A stretch of 64,000 nt of DNA from Blepharisma japonicum (Eukaryota > Ciliophora > Heterotrichea > Heterotrichida > Blepharismidae): contig CATKHK010000091.1 of the NCBI GenBank assembly GCA_949751835.1, forward strand, positions 62,001 through 126,000, given 5' to 3'. Under the pieces are notes generated by a model that was not told the DNA's origin, made no database searches, and was given only the letters and a program-made list of their open reading frames with translations. Shown here one piece after another: positions 22,218 through 33,371 of the stretch. Position numbers and translations under genes: made by a program. Positions within the stretch are counted from its first letter, which is position 1; each line of letters begins with the position of its first letter.

Positions 22218-22727
22218 TTAAACTTGTTTTATGGTATTTTCGGCCGTCGCTTTATCTGTCAACTCTCCTCCTTGTTCATCATTAATTTCTTTAATTTCCC
22301 CATTTTCAATGACTATAGAAAATCTTCTGGTCCTATATCCGAGTTCGTCTCCAAAATCAAACCCTCCTCCCATTAATTGTGTTAAATCGCCTACAGCATC
22401 CGCAATATATTTCAGCTCTCCTCCAAGGCTTTCCGCATAAGCTTTGACGACCCATGGATCATTGATTGACAATGCATAAACGTCGCAGCCTTTATTATGG
22501 AACTCACTCAGCATGTTTATGAACCCTGGGAGATGTCTTGAAGTACATACAGGTGTGAATGCTCCTGGATATCCAATAATTACAGCTTTTTTCTTTGCAA
22601 GCAATTCTGCTAGATCTGCGTCTTTATCTATTTGGAATTTTCCGTCTTTTTTTACGACAAGAACAGCTTTTGATTTAGGGACTTTTTGTCCGACTCTTAA
22701 GAATCGACGGGAAAAGTTTGAAAGCAT
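22218..22727 (-). CDS. PRDX5: Peroxiredoxin-5-type thioredoxin peroxidase, probably mitochondrial
   Basis: A 169-residue protein reducing peroxides through a reactive cysteine. The peroxidatic Cys61 sits in YPGAFTPVCTSRHLPGF, the Prx5/AhpE-like signature, and ELGYRTRRFSIVIENG matches the Arg-containing active-site half. The start at 22727 gives MLSNFSRRFLRVG, a basic amphipathic leader that suggests mitochondrial import. A frame extension upstream has no ATG. Length is right for the family, and no intron or TGA is present. It is convergent with the PA14/filamin gene. Confidence 0.93.
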   Translation of the reverse strand: MLSNFSRRFLRVGQKVPKSKAVLVVKKDGKFQIDKDADLAELLAKKKAVIIGYPGAFTPVCTSRHLPGFINMLSEFHNKGCDVYALSINDPWVVKAYAESLGGELKYIADAVGDLTQLMGGGFDFGDELGYRTRRFSIVIENGEIKEINDEQGGELTDKATAENTIKQV

Positions 22728-23078
22728 TTGCAATAATTATGGAAAGTGCATGCTGATAGGGATTTTTAATGGTTTATATTAAGTTAGATTTTTAGCATCA
22801 GTAATGCGTTTATGGAAGTGAGATATTCAGAATGCTGATTGAATAATGATGAATATGCATTTAGATTTTACGATTGGCAAAAGGGTGCTTATGAATAAAT
22901 CCACAGAAATACTTTTACAATTAAAAGGTTGTCGATTTCTATTAATTTAGTTCAGATTAAGAAATATAAAGAAAATTGCTTCTTTGAGTTAATGATTTTC
23001 TTGATATTTTTTAAAAAATGAGAAATTTATAGTAAACATATTTAATGCAAAACTCATTTCTTGATTGATGGCAACACA
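22728..23078. other. AT-rich intergenic region
   Basis: This gap lies between the peroxiredoxin start and the 3' end of the B-box-like gene. It is AT-rich and I see no coding or structural signal. Confidence 0.45.
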
Positions 23079-23873
23079 TTAAATATTGCATTCATTTTTA
23101 ACATAGCTTTCAAATTGAGTTAAATCATCATGTTTTCTAGTAGCCCATCAATAGCTATTGGGGCTTGATTTTATCATTAAATACAAAGCTTTAACATGGC
23201 CTTTTGCAGTTTTGAGCTCATTCTGTAGTATTTTATTTTTTCTTTCTAATCCTTCTAATCCTTCTAGTCCTTCTTCTTGCTCTTTTCCTTTTTGTAATTT
23301 TTCATTTGCGTCTTCAGCCTCTTTCCTCTCTTTGTCCATTTCACTTTTGAAATCAATTTTTTCGTAGTCATATCCATACACAGGTTCATATATTTGAGTT
23401 AATATTTTCTTAGGCAAAAGATTTTTCAATGGATTATTTTCTTTTAGGTACTCTAATGCTTGATCAAGCGTCATCTTAAAATACTTAAATGTGTTATCAG
23501 TTGGTGACAACTCATCTAAATAGCTAACTTTTCTAATTACTTCTCTTGATGATTTTATTTGAGAATTTACTTGTTTTACAAAATTTTCCAATTGCGAGCG
23601 TATTTCTTTAAGGGATAAAAATACTTGGTCTATTATATTGGATTTTAGATCTTCCAGTTCTTTTATTTGTTTCGAAAGATATTTGAAAACCTCAATTTTA
23701 GTCTGCATATTTATTCTGGTATAAAGATATTCAAAGGTGTGTGCCCCTGGCTCCATCATATGATACCCAATATGCTTGATACAGATATATAGTTCTGGAT
23801 TGGTGCAGAAACACTTAATTTTTACCGGCAGCTCACAATGTCCATAAAGTTCACACGTGTTAATGGATTCCAT
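23079..23873 (-). CDS. B-box-like zinc-finger / coiled-coil protein
   Basis: The N-terminus (7-45) has the Cys/His module C-x5-C-x7-C-x-C-x7-C-x2-H-x3-H-x6-H, nearly the same spacing as the WD40 protein at 5248-7915. A long helix-rich coiled coil follows (about 60-255), with an acidic Glu/Gly patch (EEGLEGLEGLE). Reading a TGA at 23148-23150 as Trp extends the frame to TAA at 23079, for 264 residues. The overall plan recalls the RBCC/TRIM family without the RING. Ubiquitin-ligase activity should not be assumed. Function is unknown; the protein probably oligomerises. Confidence 0.72.
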
Positions 23874-23994
23874 TTTATTTGTTAAATTTTTATCTTACCT
23901 TATTCTGCAATACTAAGACAATACATTTTCTAATCATCAATTTATATCAATTCTTATATTTTAAAAAGTGCCCATGTATTATATGCAAATTTAA

Positions 23995-25710
23995 CTATTT
24001 ATTGACTCTTCTCAGCACTTCTCCAACTGCACAGATCATTCTTGTATTTTCATTAAACGCTAGTTTTCCTCTAATATAAGTCCTCATCACTTTTCCATAC
24101 AGCTCTTCTCCTATCAGTGGCGACATCTCTGAAGGTATATTTTCAGTTGATTTTACTTCAAATCTCTGATAAGGGTCCCATACTACAAAATCAGCGTCTT
24201 TTCCAGCAGAAATTGACCCTTTATTTTTCAATCCTAAAATTTCTGCAGGTACTTGTGAGACCCACTGAGACATTAGGACTAAAAATGATTTTTCATTATC
24301 TTCCCTTACATCAGCCTTGAGTCTTGTTCATATACCTTGTAATAAATAGCCCATACTTGATACTCCATTAACAGCTCTTCTAAAATCTCCTAAAAATTTC
24401 TGAGGAGGGGAAACAGGCTGGTGGTAGCTTGATATAGAGTCTATATAGCGGAGTTTTAAAGAATCCCATAAAAGTTTGAAATTCTTGCAGTCTCTTATTG
24501 GTGGATTTAGCTTATAGCGTGTATCTCCTGGCTTTACGTCTTCATTAGAAAAATATAAATAAGGTAAAGAGGATTCACAAGTAAGATGAGGGTATGATTC
24601 TCTGTAGGTCCTGATAAGCTCTATTGCTTTGTTAGAACAAATGTTAGAAAAATGGATTTTTGCCTTTATGTTGAGACTTAAAATTTTTTCAACGGCATCT
24701 GTTTCCCAGGTTTCTGGGAAAGTTCTGATATGATATTTATAAGACTCTGAGCTAATACTGCCTCTTTTCATAAACGGCAAATCCTGTGGAGGAATTGGCT
24801 TATTTTTTGTTCCTAAAGTACACAAAATAGAATGCCTTTTTTCTTTTGTTTTATTAGGCGTGATTTTGATTTCTTCAGCTGGATGCCGATTTTGAATAAT
24901 GCTTAAAACATTAGGCAAAGATCCACGCTTTTTGTCAGGGCTTTTTCTAGGAGAAAGCTCAAAAGGAGAAATTATGACTGGGATTTTAAATGAAGTTCTG
25001 CGAATTCCGCCTGCATCTTTAGTATTTGGGCTTTCATCAGGGGTATAATTAAAAGGCTGAATTTCTTCATCACTGCTAGAACTTGACTCTTCGCTTTCTG
25101 GAAACTCCTCAATTTTAAATTCTGATGGCATTCTACCTCTTTCTTCAGGTTCCACCATTCTAAACGGTGTATTCTCCAGCAGCTCCTTATGACTTGTAAA
25201 CTCAGGGTGTATAAAAATCGGGAAATTTTCCCCAACTGCCCTCAAGGCTTCTTCAATTTTTGTCAGAATTTGCGTTTCTGGGCCTTGTGGGACTAAAAAT
25301 GCTTTGAGCCCAAAAACATTACTATTAATAAGGCTAGGGATTTCTTCGATCTTATCGTCTGAAATTTGTACCAAAGGTGCTATATCAGTGTAAATTTCAC
25401 CATCAAGCTTGTCAGTCGTTGAAATGCATGTAACTCCTCCACTGAGCCCAGCCTTGGTTGAGACTGAGGCTCCTTCACAGCCAAAAGATGCATTTAAATC
25501 TATCAGCCCGGGAGATATGAAAAGATCGCCTAGATCCTCCACAAGGTACTCTTCCATAAGAGTATCATAAGTATCTTTATTGTAAGGGAGGATTTGGGAA
25601 ATTACGCCGTCTTCGACTAAGATAAAGCCATGATAGGGTTGACGAGAGCTAAATAGGATTTACCCTTCACATATGATATTTTTGCTTATAAGCGCAAGCT
25701 TGGAACTCAT
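23995..25710 (-). CDS. Allantoinase-like pseudoenzyme A with phosphosite-rich insert
   Basis: Exon 1 (25664-25710) and exon 2 (23995-25648) are joined across a 15-nt intron (25649-25663), giving 566 residues with one TGA Trp. The fold follows allantoinase/dihydropyrimidinase: SPGLID near 62, a GLKAF lysine near 131, HPEF, then AIELIR, NPPIRD, and C-terminal GSISAGKDADFVVWDP and YIRGKLAF. The metal ligands are mostly gone: HxH is N68/S70, the HLSS His is Asn, the pHYL motif is PYLY and the SDHSP Asp is Tyr. Hydrolase activity is therefore unlikely. A Ser/Pro-rich insert (about 165-320) holds RRTSF, KRGSL and KRHSI, which look like basophilic-kinase sites. It lies in tandem with copy B. Confidence 0.8.
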
Positions 25711-25958
25711 CGATTTTATTATTATTGCCGATCCAAAAGTCTTACTGAAAGGATACATATCCAGAGTATCTTAATAGGGATTAGGAAATAGAAAAAAAGA
25801 TCGGGGATTCTGAAAGGATATGGGCTGATTTTAGAAGAGATAGCTGTACAATTAAAATATGATAATTATGTGGCTAGAAGACGAACTTAGCACTTCATTT
25901 TAGGTAAAAAAATAGATTATTATTCACTTTTACATTAAATTTTAATTTTATATTAGAA

Positions 25959-27665
25959 TTACATCTTTTTCAGCACTTTTCCAATCGGAAATGATAGCTC
26001 AGTACATTTACTGAAAGCTAATTTCCCCCTCACATATGTCCTGAACACAACTCCATAAAGCTCTTCACCCACAAATGGTGAGACATCCAACGAATTTCCA
26101 CGATTTTCTACAATAAACTTCTCATAAGGATCCCACACAACTAAATCTGCATGTTTTCCTCTCTCAATACCCCCTTTTCTATTAATTCCCAAAATATTTG
26201 CAGGATTATTAGAAATCCAATTAGACATCTTTACAAGGGCTTCTTTTTCAAATTCCTCTGGGACAATTCTTTTCAGCTTGGTCCAAACTGCTTGTAATAA
26301 GTACCCAATTGAAGAAATCCCATTGGATGCTTCTTTAAATTCCCCTAATTTTTGAGATGGTGGAAATTGCTGATGGTAGGATGATATAGAGTCAATGGTC
26401 TGGTTTATTAATAAATTTCATAGCAAATTGTTATTTTTGGTATCCCGAATAGGAGGATTTACCTTGTATCTACCATCTCTGTTCTTGATACTGGTGGTAT
26501 CAAAATATATATAGGGTGTAGAAGTTTCGCAAGTCAAATTTGTGTGGCATCCTTTAGAACTTTTAATAAGTTCAATAGTAGAGCTTGAGCTGACGTTTAA
26601 AAAGTGGATTTTTGCATCCATATTTGCGTGGTTTAGTATTCTCTTCACAGCTTCAAGTTCTCATTCTACAGGGAAACTTTCTACATGCTGCATATTATAA
26701 TCAAAATTTACTTCTTTTTTAACACACTGTAAATCCTGTATTGGTAAAGGTTTTGTGTTAGCCCCAACTGTGCACAAAATTGAGTGTCTCTGTGAAATTT
26801 TTGGAGACATTTTATGTTCTTCTTGTTCTTCATTTTTATTTTTCTCCTCAATTACGCTTAAAACGTTAGGCAAACTTCCTCTATTCTTATATGGACTTTT
26901 AGGTGGGCTCATTTCAAATGGATGTATAATCGTGGGGATTTTAAAAGAAGTCCTTCTTATCCCTCCAATATCTTTTGTGGTTGGAGTGCTATTAGGAGAA
27001 TAAGAATAAGGCAAAATTTCGTCCTCTGAAGAAAATTTTCCTTCTGTATCAGGATTTTCGCTGATTTTACAGTCTGAAGGGGTTGATGGGAATTCTTCAG
27101 GAATAATGCATCGGTGTGGGGCGATCTCCATAAGGGATTTTACAGTAAAAAATTCTGGATGGACTAAAATAGGTAGAGAATTCCCTATGATCTTTAAGGC
27201 TTCTTCTAAATGGGAATTTATTATAGGAAAATTGTAGCTTTGAGGAACCATTATGGCTTTGAAGCCAAAAATCCCGCTGAGAATTAAATTAGGGAGATCT
27301 TGCAAATTTTCATCAGAAAGATAAGCTAGAGGAGCGATATCTGTATAGATATCTTCTATAATCTTTTCGCAAGATGCTATGCAAGTGACTCCTCCTGATA
27401 ACGCAGATTTTGTTGTAACTAATTGTCCATCATATCCGAATGAGACGTTTAAATCTATAATCCCTGGTGATATGAAAAGGTCACCTAAGTTTTCAACTAT
27501 ACAAGTCTGCTGTAAATGACTTTCTAGGCTTTTGCTATATGGAATTATGTCTAAGATAAGTCCATCTTCAATAATTATAGCACCATGAATAGGAAGTTGA
27601 GAGCTATATAAAGGATACTCTGAAGTAATTATATTCTTGCTGATGAGAACGAATTTCAAATTCAT
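25959..27665 (-). CDS. Allantoinase-like pseudoenzyme B (tandem paralogue)
   Basis: A paralogue of the preceding gene with the same order of domains, 248 bp upstream on the same strand. An uninterrupted frame runs 27665-25959 (568 residues, two TGA Trp). By comparison with copy A, bases 27604-27618 form a 15-nt GT..AG intron at the identical position, since exon 1 is 47 nt in both genes. It has no stop and is a multiple of three, so either form translates; the spliced one has 563 residues. Metal ligands are lost in the same way (IIDLNVS, LNVSS, SYHQQ), and the insert keeps RRTSF, RGSLPNVLS and RHSILCT. The shared losses imply that they preceded the duplication. Confidence 0.8.
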
Positions 27666-28172
27666 AAATTATAATTATAGTTAGTCTATAAAGATCAGTT
27701 TAAAAGAAAGATACTTTAGTTGCAGTATCCAAAAGATAAAAACAATATGGAATTTCCTCATCTGAAGATTTTTAAAAAGAAAGATATATTTCAGCAAATT
27801 ATATTTAAAAATTTTAGGTTTTGGAATTTCTAAAATTTTTAAAGGAATAAATATTAAAATAATATTGAATTCTTCAACTATTTTAAAGTTAAGTTCATTA
27901 ATCATTTTTTTTATTAAAAGCTAATTGCAGGGATGAAGACGAAAAATTAACTTAGCTATAATTAAAATAATTTATAGCATTTTATCAATCAAAGCTTCAT
28001 CAAGTTAATTAAAAGAAACTTAAAGGAACAAAATTTTACCATTTTATTTCACCAATATGCATATCTAATAAAAACTTTGCAACCGTTAGAGAAATTTAAT
28101 ATTTAATAAAAATTTGAAATGGCTAGTTTTCCAATCTTAAGTAAATTTATATTTAGTAAATATTAAGAATTA
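27666..28172. other. AT-rich intergenic region
   Basis: This gap lies between pseudoenzyme B and the Polo kinase 3' end. One minus-strand frame (27681-27905) is 74 codons of Ile/Phe/Lys-rich sequence that looks like translated AT-rich DNA, not a gene. No other signal was seen. Confidence 0.5.
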
Positions 28173-29921
28173 TTAGTTATCCAACGGTGGCTCTTCTCCT
28201 TGCCTATTAGGAGCATTTAGCATATGAGTCAAAATATCTTTAGTGTATTTCAGTCTTTTAGTCATTTCATGATTGCTGCTTTCTTGCGCTGTAGCTAGCG
28301 GATAAGTCGTTCTTTCTCCTCTTTTATTAACATAAGTGACTACTCTTGTTTCACTTGACAAAATTATTTCAGTATGATCTTGGAAATTTACTTGTACAAT
28401 TTTATTAGAAAGCCTGAACATAATCGCATGTCTTGTCCTCATCCATTTCTTCACATACACCCTAATAACTGGCATTTGGTTATCCTCAATCCCTGTTTCT
28501 TGTTTAACATCTCCTTCCAAATAGCTTCTAAAATGTTGCAGAAGGGTAACTTTTTTTTGAAGCTCTTTTGGATATTCCGTCAGCGTATGCGTCGTAATTA
28601 CATCTTGTTTTTCAGGTCCTCTTCTTTCCATATACTCAAAACTGTTCCCTGCAGGGCTTAAAATAATTTTTGTAGCGTCATTAAAAAATACCCCAGTCGA
28701 CCCATTTGACAATAAATAGCCCAGACCATATTTTGATGAATAATCTACCCATTTTTTTACCCAAACTTCAGGCCCTGCTGAGCCGATACCTTGTTCAGGA
28801 GCATTCGTAAGCTGAGGCATCTGTTTTGTCTCTTCTCGGATTTTTGAGGCTCTTTCGGTATTTACAAGCTCTTGTCTAGCCGATCTTGCTGATGTATTTT
28901 TTAAGGCGACTGAAGGAACTGTTTCAGTAAGCCTATTAGAAGAATTAGATAAGCCACTTGTAGAAGGTGAAGTAAACTGACGTAGAAAAGATGCACTTGG
29001 AGGGCAAGCTAAAGTAGAAGGTGGCATTAATTTTGGGATAGAGTTCCCTTGATGGAAAAATTCATGAGCCAAAATTTCATCAAGTGATGGACGCTTTGCT
29101 GGGTCATTGACTAGGATTCTTGTAATTAAACTTTTACTAGGCTCGCTAAGAGGGACATGATCTGGGAATGAATAGGCGTTCATTCTGATTCTTCTATAGG
29201 TTGTTTTTACATCTGATGTTTCAAATGGTGGCTTTCCTACTAATAAAGTATACGCAATAACTCCAAGTGACCAAATATCGACTTCATAAGAGTGGCCTTG
29301 TTTACCATCCAATACTTCTGGAGCTATATAGTTAGGTGTCCCACAAATCGTCCTTTTCCTTTCCCCATCAAACTCAAGCTTCGTCGCCAAGCCAAAATCT
29401 CCAATCTTTATTTCCATTTTGTCCGATAAGAAGAAATTTCCCAATTTTAAGTCTCTATGGATCACCCTATGTGAGTGAAGATATTTCAAAGCTGATATAA
29501 CTTGATGCAAATAGCATTGCACCTCTAGCTCTGTCAGTCTTTTTCTGCGCCTTAAAAGCTCATTCGTGGTCTGATTTGTGCAAAGTTCTAATAAAATGTA
29601 CACATTTTCATTATCTTCAAAGAAGTGTTCAAATCCGACAATATTTGCATGGTGAAGGGCACGGTGAATTTTGATTTCGGACATGAGTTTTTGTTTTGCA
29701 CGGGATTTTTTAAGGGATTCTTTAGAAACTATTTTAGCTGCTGTAATTTTTCGGGTTTCCAGGTTTGTAAACTCATAGCATCTTGCAAAGCCGCCTTTGC
29801 CTAAAAATCTGCCTTTATTATAGCGTCTGATAGCAACTTCGCCGTTTACTTTTACTACTTTTTCTTCAACTGTAGTGCTTGATTCGGGTTCCTCCAGATT
29901 TCTGCTTGACTTAGCTGCCAT
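28173..29921 (-). CDS. PLK: Polo-like kinase
   Basis: A 582-residue mitotic Ser/Thr kinase. The N-terminal kinase domain (about 34-288) has the glycine loop GKGGFARCYE, the VHRDLKLGN-type catalytic loop (IHRDLKLGN), DFGLA and an activation segment with RTICGTPNYIAPE, including the activating Thr. Two polo boxes occupy the C-terminal third (the first starts at VWVKKWVDYSSKYGLGYLL, the second at VKKWMRTRHAIMFRL). These bind phosphorylated docking sites and target the kinase to basal bodies, spindle poles or the division furrow. It has the family's normal length, no intron and only TGG tryptophans. Its neighbours include other basal-body genes. Confidence 0.96.
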   Translation of the reverse strand: MAAKSSRNLEEPESSTTVEEKVVKVNGEVAIRRYNKGRFLGKGGFARCYEFTNLETRKITAAKIVSKESLKKSRAKQKLMSEIKIHRALHHANIVGFEHFFEDNENVYILLELCTNQTTNELLRRRKRLTELEVQCYLHQVISALKYLHSHRVIHRDLKLGNFFLSDKMEIKIGDFGLATKLEFDGERKRTICGTPNYIAPEVLDGKQGHSYEVDIWSLGVIAYTLLVGKPPFETSDVKTTYRRIRMNAYSFPDHVPLSEPSKSLITRILVNDPAKRPSLDEILAHEFFHQGNSIPKLMPPSTLACPPSASFLRQFTSPSTSGLSNSSNRLTETVPSVALKNTSARSARQELVNTERASKIREETKQMPQLTNAPEQGIGSAGPEVWVKKWVDYSSKYGLGYLLSNGSTGVFFNDATKIILSPAGNSFEYMERRGPEKQDVITTHTLTEYPKELQKKVTLLQHFRSYLEGDVKQETGIEDNQMPVIRVYVKKWMRTRHAIMFRLSNKIVQVNFQDHTEIILSSETRVVTYVNKRGERTTYPLATAQESSNHEMTKRLKYTKDILTHMLNAPNRQGEEPPLDN

Positions 29922-30164
29922 GATTTGAAAATATGGGGATAGGTGAGGACCTTATTATTTACGTTGCTATCAGTTTTTAAATCTAAAATATAAATAGCTC
30001 ACAAAAAGTTATTTAAATAAACAAAGAGAATAGAAAAAATTTCAAAAATATTTAACTGAAATTATTAATAGGAATAAAATTCAAAAATATTTAAATTATT
30101 TTTACAATTTAACTGACGATTTTTCATCATATCTAATTTTTCCAAATTAATTATTGCTATTTAT

Positions 30165-30740
30165 ATGTGGAATTCGCTAACTCTAAACACGGCACATGGA
30201 AAATTTCTGAGAGAAAAAGAATCACAGAGATATCACCGCTCCCTTTCTAGTGTGAGATCTGTTATTAGCGCAAATAAACCTCCAAAAGAAGTACCCCGCC
30301 TTCAATTCAATTCTAAACGCCTTCATATTCTTAAGGACCGAAATGACGAAATTGAGCATCAAAACCAGATTCTCCTGAATAAAATGTACACTATTGATAG
30401 TAAACCTTCGTCTTTAAACCCAATAAACTGCTTACCTAAAACTGCTTTAATGACTAACTTAAATTCAGCCAGAAGAAATAGAAATTTAAACCGAATTTCT
30501 AGTGAAAATAAAGTAAAAGCCAATTAGATGTTTTTTAAAAGGCTAAACAGAGCTGAAAGTGCGTATTCAATTGAAAAATGGAATGAAGAAGAACAGAGAA
30601 GGAGCTATTTAAAAGAAAATATAAGTAAAAGTTCAAGGGGATGCTCAAGAAAAAATAAGCTTGCACAAGATAGAGAAGTATCAGATTTAATTGTAAAAAT
30701 ATTATCAAGAAGGCCAATGACAGCTAGAGAAGTTTTATAA
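30165..30740 (+). CDS. CFAP97/hemingway-like ciliary protein
   Basis: Two exons, 30165-30512 and 30528-30740, flank a 15-nt intron whose last three bases are an in-frame TAG. Splicing joins two adjacent frames into 186 residues. Residues 10-75 resemble the CFAP97/KIAA1430 domain: a helix starting AHGKFLREKESQRYH, a basic linker with Pro residues, then LHILKDRNDEIEHQNQILLNKM, which matches the conserved 'I..EN..LL.KM' helix. Members act in cilia and sperm flagella. The rest is basic and unstructured. The resemblance is by eye over a short domain, so a different axonemal family remains possible. Confidence 0.68.
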
Positions 30741-30947
30741 GTGCTAAGAGAGTAAAGCAAATTAACCTTATTATATGGGAGGCTATCATCTAATTCTAAT
30801 TCTTAAGTTTAGGCTAAAACTATAAGTGCTTTTAAAGTCTATTACAATAATATAAGAATTATTATTGAAAATAAATATTAAAAGCTGCAATATAAAAACA
30901 TCTTTAAATATGAATCTGATCATCCATTTTGGTTTTTGTTAATTGCT

Positions 30948-32288
30948 ATGCATAACGAATATGAAATAAACAATATTGACTCAAAAATGGCTATTGATCT
31001 CGGTTTATTTACAATCTTTTCTTCAGGACTTGTAATTAATATGATATATACAGTAATAGCTCCATTTTACCCTATAATAGCAGAAGAAAAAGGAATGTCA
31101 AGCTGAATGCTTGGAATAGTTTTCACAATGATGCCAGTCAGCGGTTGCCTTGTTACCACTTATATTGGAGAAAACCTCTCATTTCTTGGCAGAAAAAACA
31201 CTTTAATTAGTGGGATGATCTTAGGAGTAATTTTTATATAGGCTTTATCTCTTATTATCCTTGCATTCATTCCAAACTTTGACATAAAATTATTCACAAT
31301 ATTGAGTTTAATTTCTCGAGCTATTGGAGGAATTGGGATGTCAGCAGTTTACATTGCAGGTTTTTCCATCATCGCAAATGATTATGAAAAAGATCGGGAA
31401 CGAAACATCTCGATTTTTGAGGTTTTTTCAGGACTTGGGATGATGCTTGGCCCTGCATTTGGGTCGATTTGTTTTAATTTACTAGGATTTTCTGGGATAT
31501 TTATAGCATCTGCTGTGCTATTATTAACCCCTATCCCAGGAGCGTGATGTTTAATTTCTAATAAAAATACATTGCAAGAGATTGAAGAAGATTTCAAATG
31601 CCGAAGTTTACTTAAAAAGAAAAATATTTTGCTAGATATTTCTGTAGCATTGTATTCTACTATTGTTTATAATTTTTTCGACCCTACACTTGGTCTGTTT
31701 TTAAAATCTGAAGGATACTCAGAGACAGCAATTGGTTACGTTTTCATAATTTCGACCCTTGCTTATACTTTGGGTAGCTTTTCCTTAGTTTTTATATTGG
31801 AACGATCAAACAAATTTTATTTAATGATCACAAGCATTTTTACAACAATTATCGGATTACTGATGATTGGCCCATGGGTATGGATTTTAGGGTCAGCTTC
31901 AACTTTTCCAACTATTGGCATGTGCTTAATTGCTTTTGGTGGATCATTAGGATATGTTACTCCGCTGCCTTATATGCTAGATGAAGCTGATGATCTTGGG
32001 ATTGCAGAAAAAACAAATATATATGATGCTTTATCAGGACTTTTTAATATGAGTGTAAGTTTAGGAGAAATTATTGGTCCACTTGCAGCAGGTATTTTTG
32101 TAGAAATAAGCGGATTTGCAAATAGCTGCTTGATTATGGGACTTTTAGGCGTTTTGTTGACAGTATGGTACTGGACTTGCCGATCTTGGAGATACCCAAA
32201 ATCTATGAATAAAGATGTTGGAGTGATGCTGCAATATTTCCCTAAAAATCGATTAATTAGTCCATCAGGAAAAATGAATGAGCCTTAG
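30948..32288 (+). CDS. MFS transporter, SLC18B1-like
   Basis: Exons 30948-31226 and 31242-32288 flank a 15-nt intron (31227-31241); one exon in each half also carries a TGA Trp. The product is 441 residues with about twelve hydrophobic segments. Family marks are the first helix LGLFTIFSSGLVINMIYTV followed by APFYPIIAEEKGMS, the FLGRKNTLISG loop between helices 2 and 3, and EVFSGLGMMLGPAFGS in helix 5. The latter resembles SLC18B1/VMAT-type vesicular amine transporters. The substrate cannot be inferred, and the direction is probably proton antiport if the family holds. It ends with TAG. Confidence 0.82.
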
Positions 32289-32620
32289 AATTAATTGTAA
32301 TTAACACTAAGAATAAAAAAATTTAATTTTTGAGAAAATTAATTTTTATACGAAATTTGTTAATCGAATTACTCTATTTTTCTCCTATAGAATATTATAA
32401 TTTAATTTATTTATAATAAACTCAGCATAATTTCTGGTGCTCTAAGCATAAAAAGGGTATTATTATTGCTTTAGTTTTTATTTGAGCTTAAATTAATTCT
32501 TCTTTAATATTTTTAAAAAGCTTTTTATAAAATTTCAATGAATATCAAAATCATGAAAGAATTTTTAAAAAATATTGTAATGTTATTTTACCCATACGAA
32601 TTTCATTATAAACATTTTAT
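32289..32620. other. AT-rich intergenic region
   Basis: This gap lies between the MFS transporter and the START-like gene, both on the plus strand. It is AT-rich with A/T runs, and no feature was recognised. Confidence 0.45.
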
Positions 32621-33253
32621 ATGGAAAAAGAATTTTTAACACTTACAAGTGTAGCCTGTCATGCTTGTGTAGAAGCTATCGATTTAATCGATGATCCATC
32701 AGCTTGGGATGGTGTACATAACTCAGGCAGATGTGTAGCTTATAATAAAAAAGTCAATCCAATAGATGCTTATAAGGTTGAAGGATTTATTGAAAAATCC
32801 CCTAAGCAAGTAATAGATTATATTTATGAAAATTGAAGCGAGCTGCACAGTGACATGGGAACTTTAATTTTATCCTCAAATACAGTCAGAACCTATAATA
32901 GCAATGCTAGACTAATATCTGAAATAACAAATTTCTATCCAGCTGAGCAGCCACGAGAAATATTGAATTTTATCACAAGATTTGAATTAACTGATGGAGC
33001 TTGGGCTATGGGAATCACCAATGCAGAAAATTATGCCCACATTCCACAGTCAAGATACCAAAGAGGCAATTTAAAGCAAGGAATTCATTTAGCACGCCCA
33101 ATATTTAATAATAAGTCTATGACTCATTTTGTTGGAATGCAGTTTTTTGACCCGAAAGTAGATATTCCTCAAGATGTGGCAAATGAAATCAATAATATAA
33201 GATACTTGTTTTATCAGAGATTGATAAGCAGAATTCAAACTCATATAGAATAG
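32621..33253 (+). CDS. START-like lipid-binding protein
   Basis: A frame of 210 residues in which one TGA is read as Trp (in the segment YENWSEL) and which ends at TAG. The layout fits a stand-alone START domain: a WDGV...N strand with VAYNKK, then DAYKVEGFIEKSPKQVIDYIYE (family: 'yr.e..v..p...v...l'), then WSEL. Later TNFYPAEQPREILNF and the final amphipathic helix (DVANEINNIRYLFYQRL) follow, with the usual length. START domains bind sterols or phospholipids in a hydrophobic pocket. The lipid is unknown. It converges on the centrin-like gene with 118 bp between. Confidence 0.65.
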
Positions 33254-33371
33254 AAAAGGGGATTATTTAAATAATTAATAGTTTTATAAGAATTTTTTGT
33301 AAAAGTTAGTTTTTAGTAAGAATAAATCTATATTTAGTATATAAAATTAATAATTTTTTTCCATTTAATAA

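Noticed and set aside
25711-25958. Extra gene between the two pseudoenzymes
   Set aside because: The gap is 248 bp of AT-rich sequence with no supported reading frame.
27681-27905. Minus-strand frame of 74 codons
   Set aside because: Composition is almost only Ile, Phe, Lys, Leu and Asn, as expected for translated AT-rich intergenic DNA.
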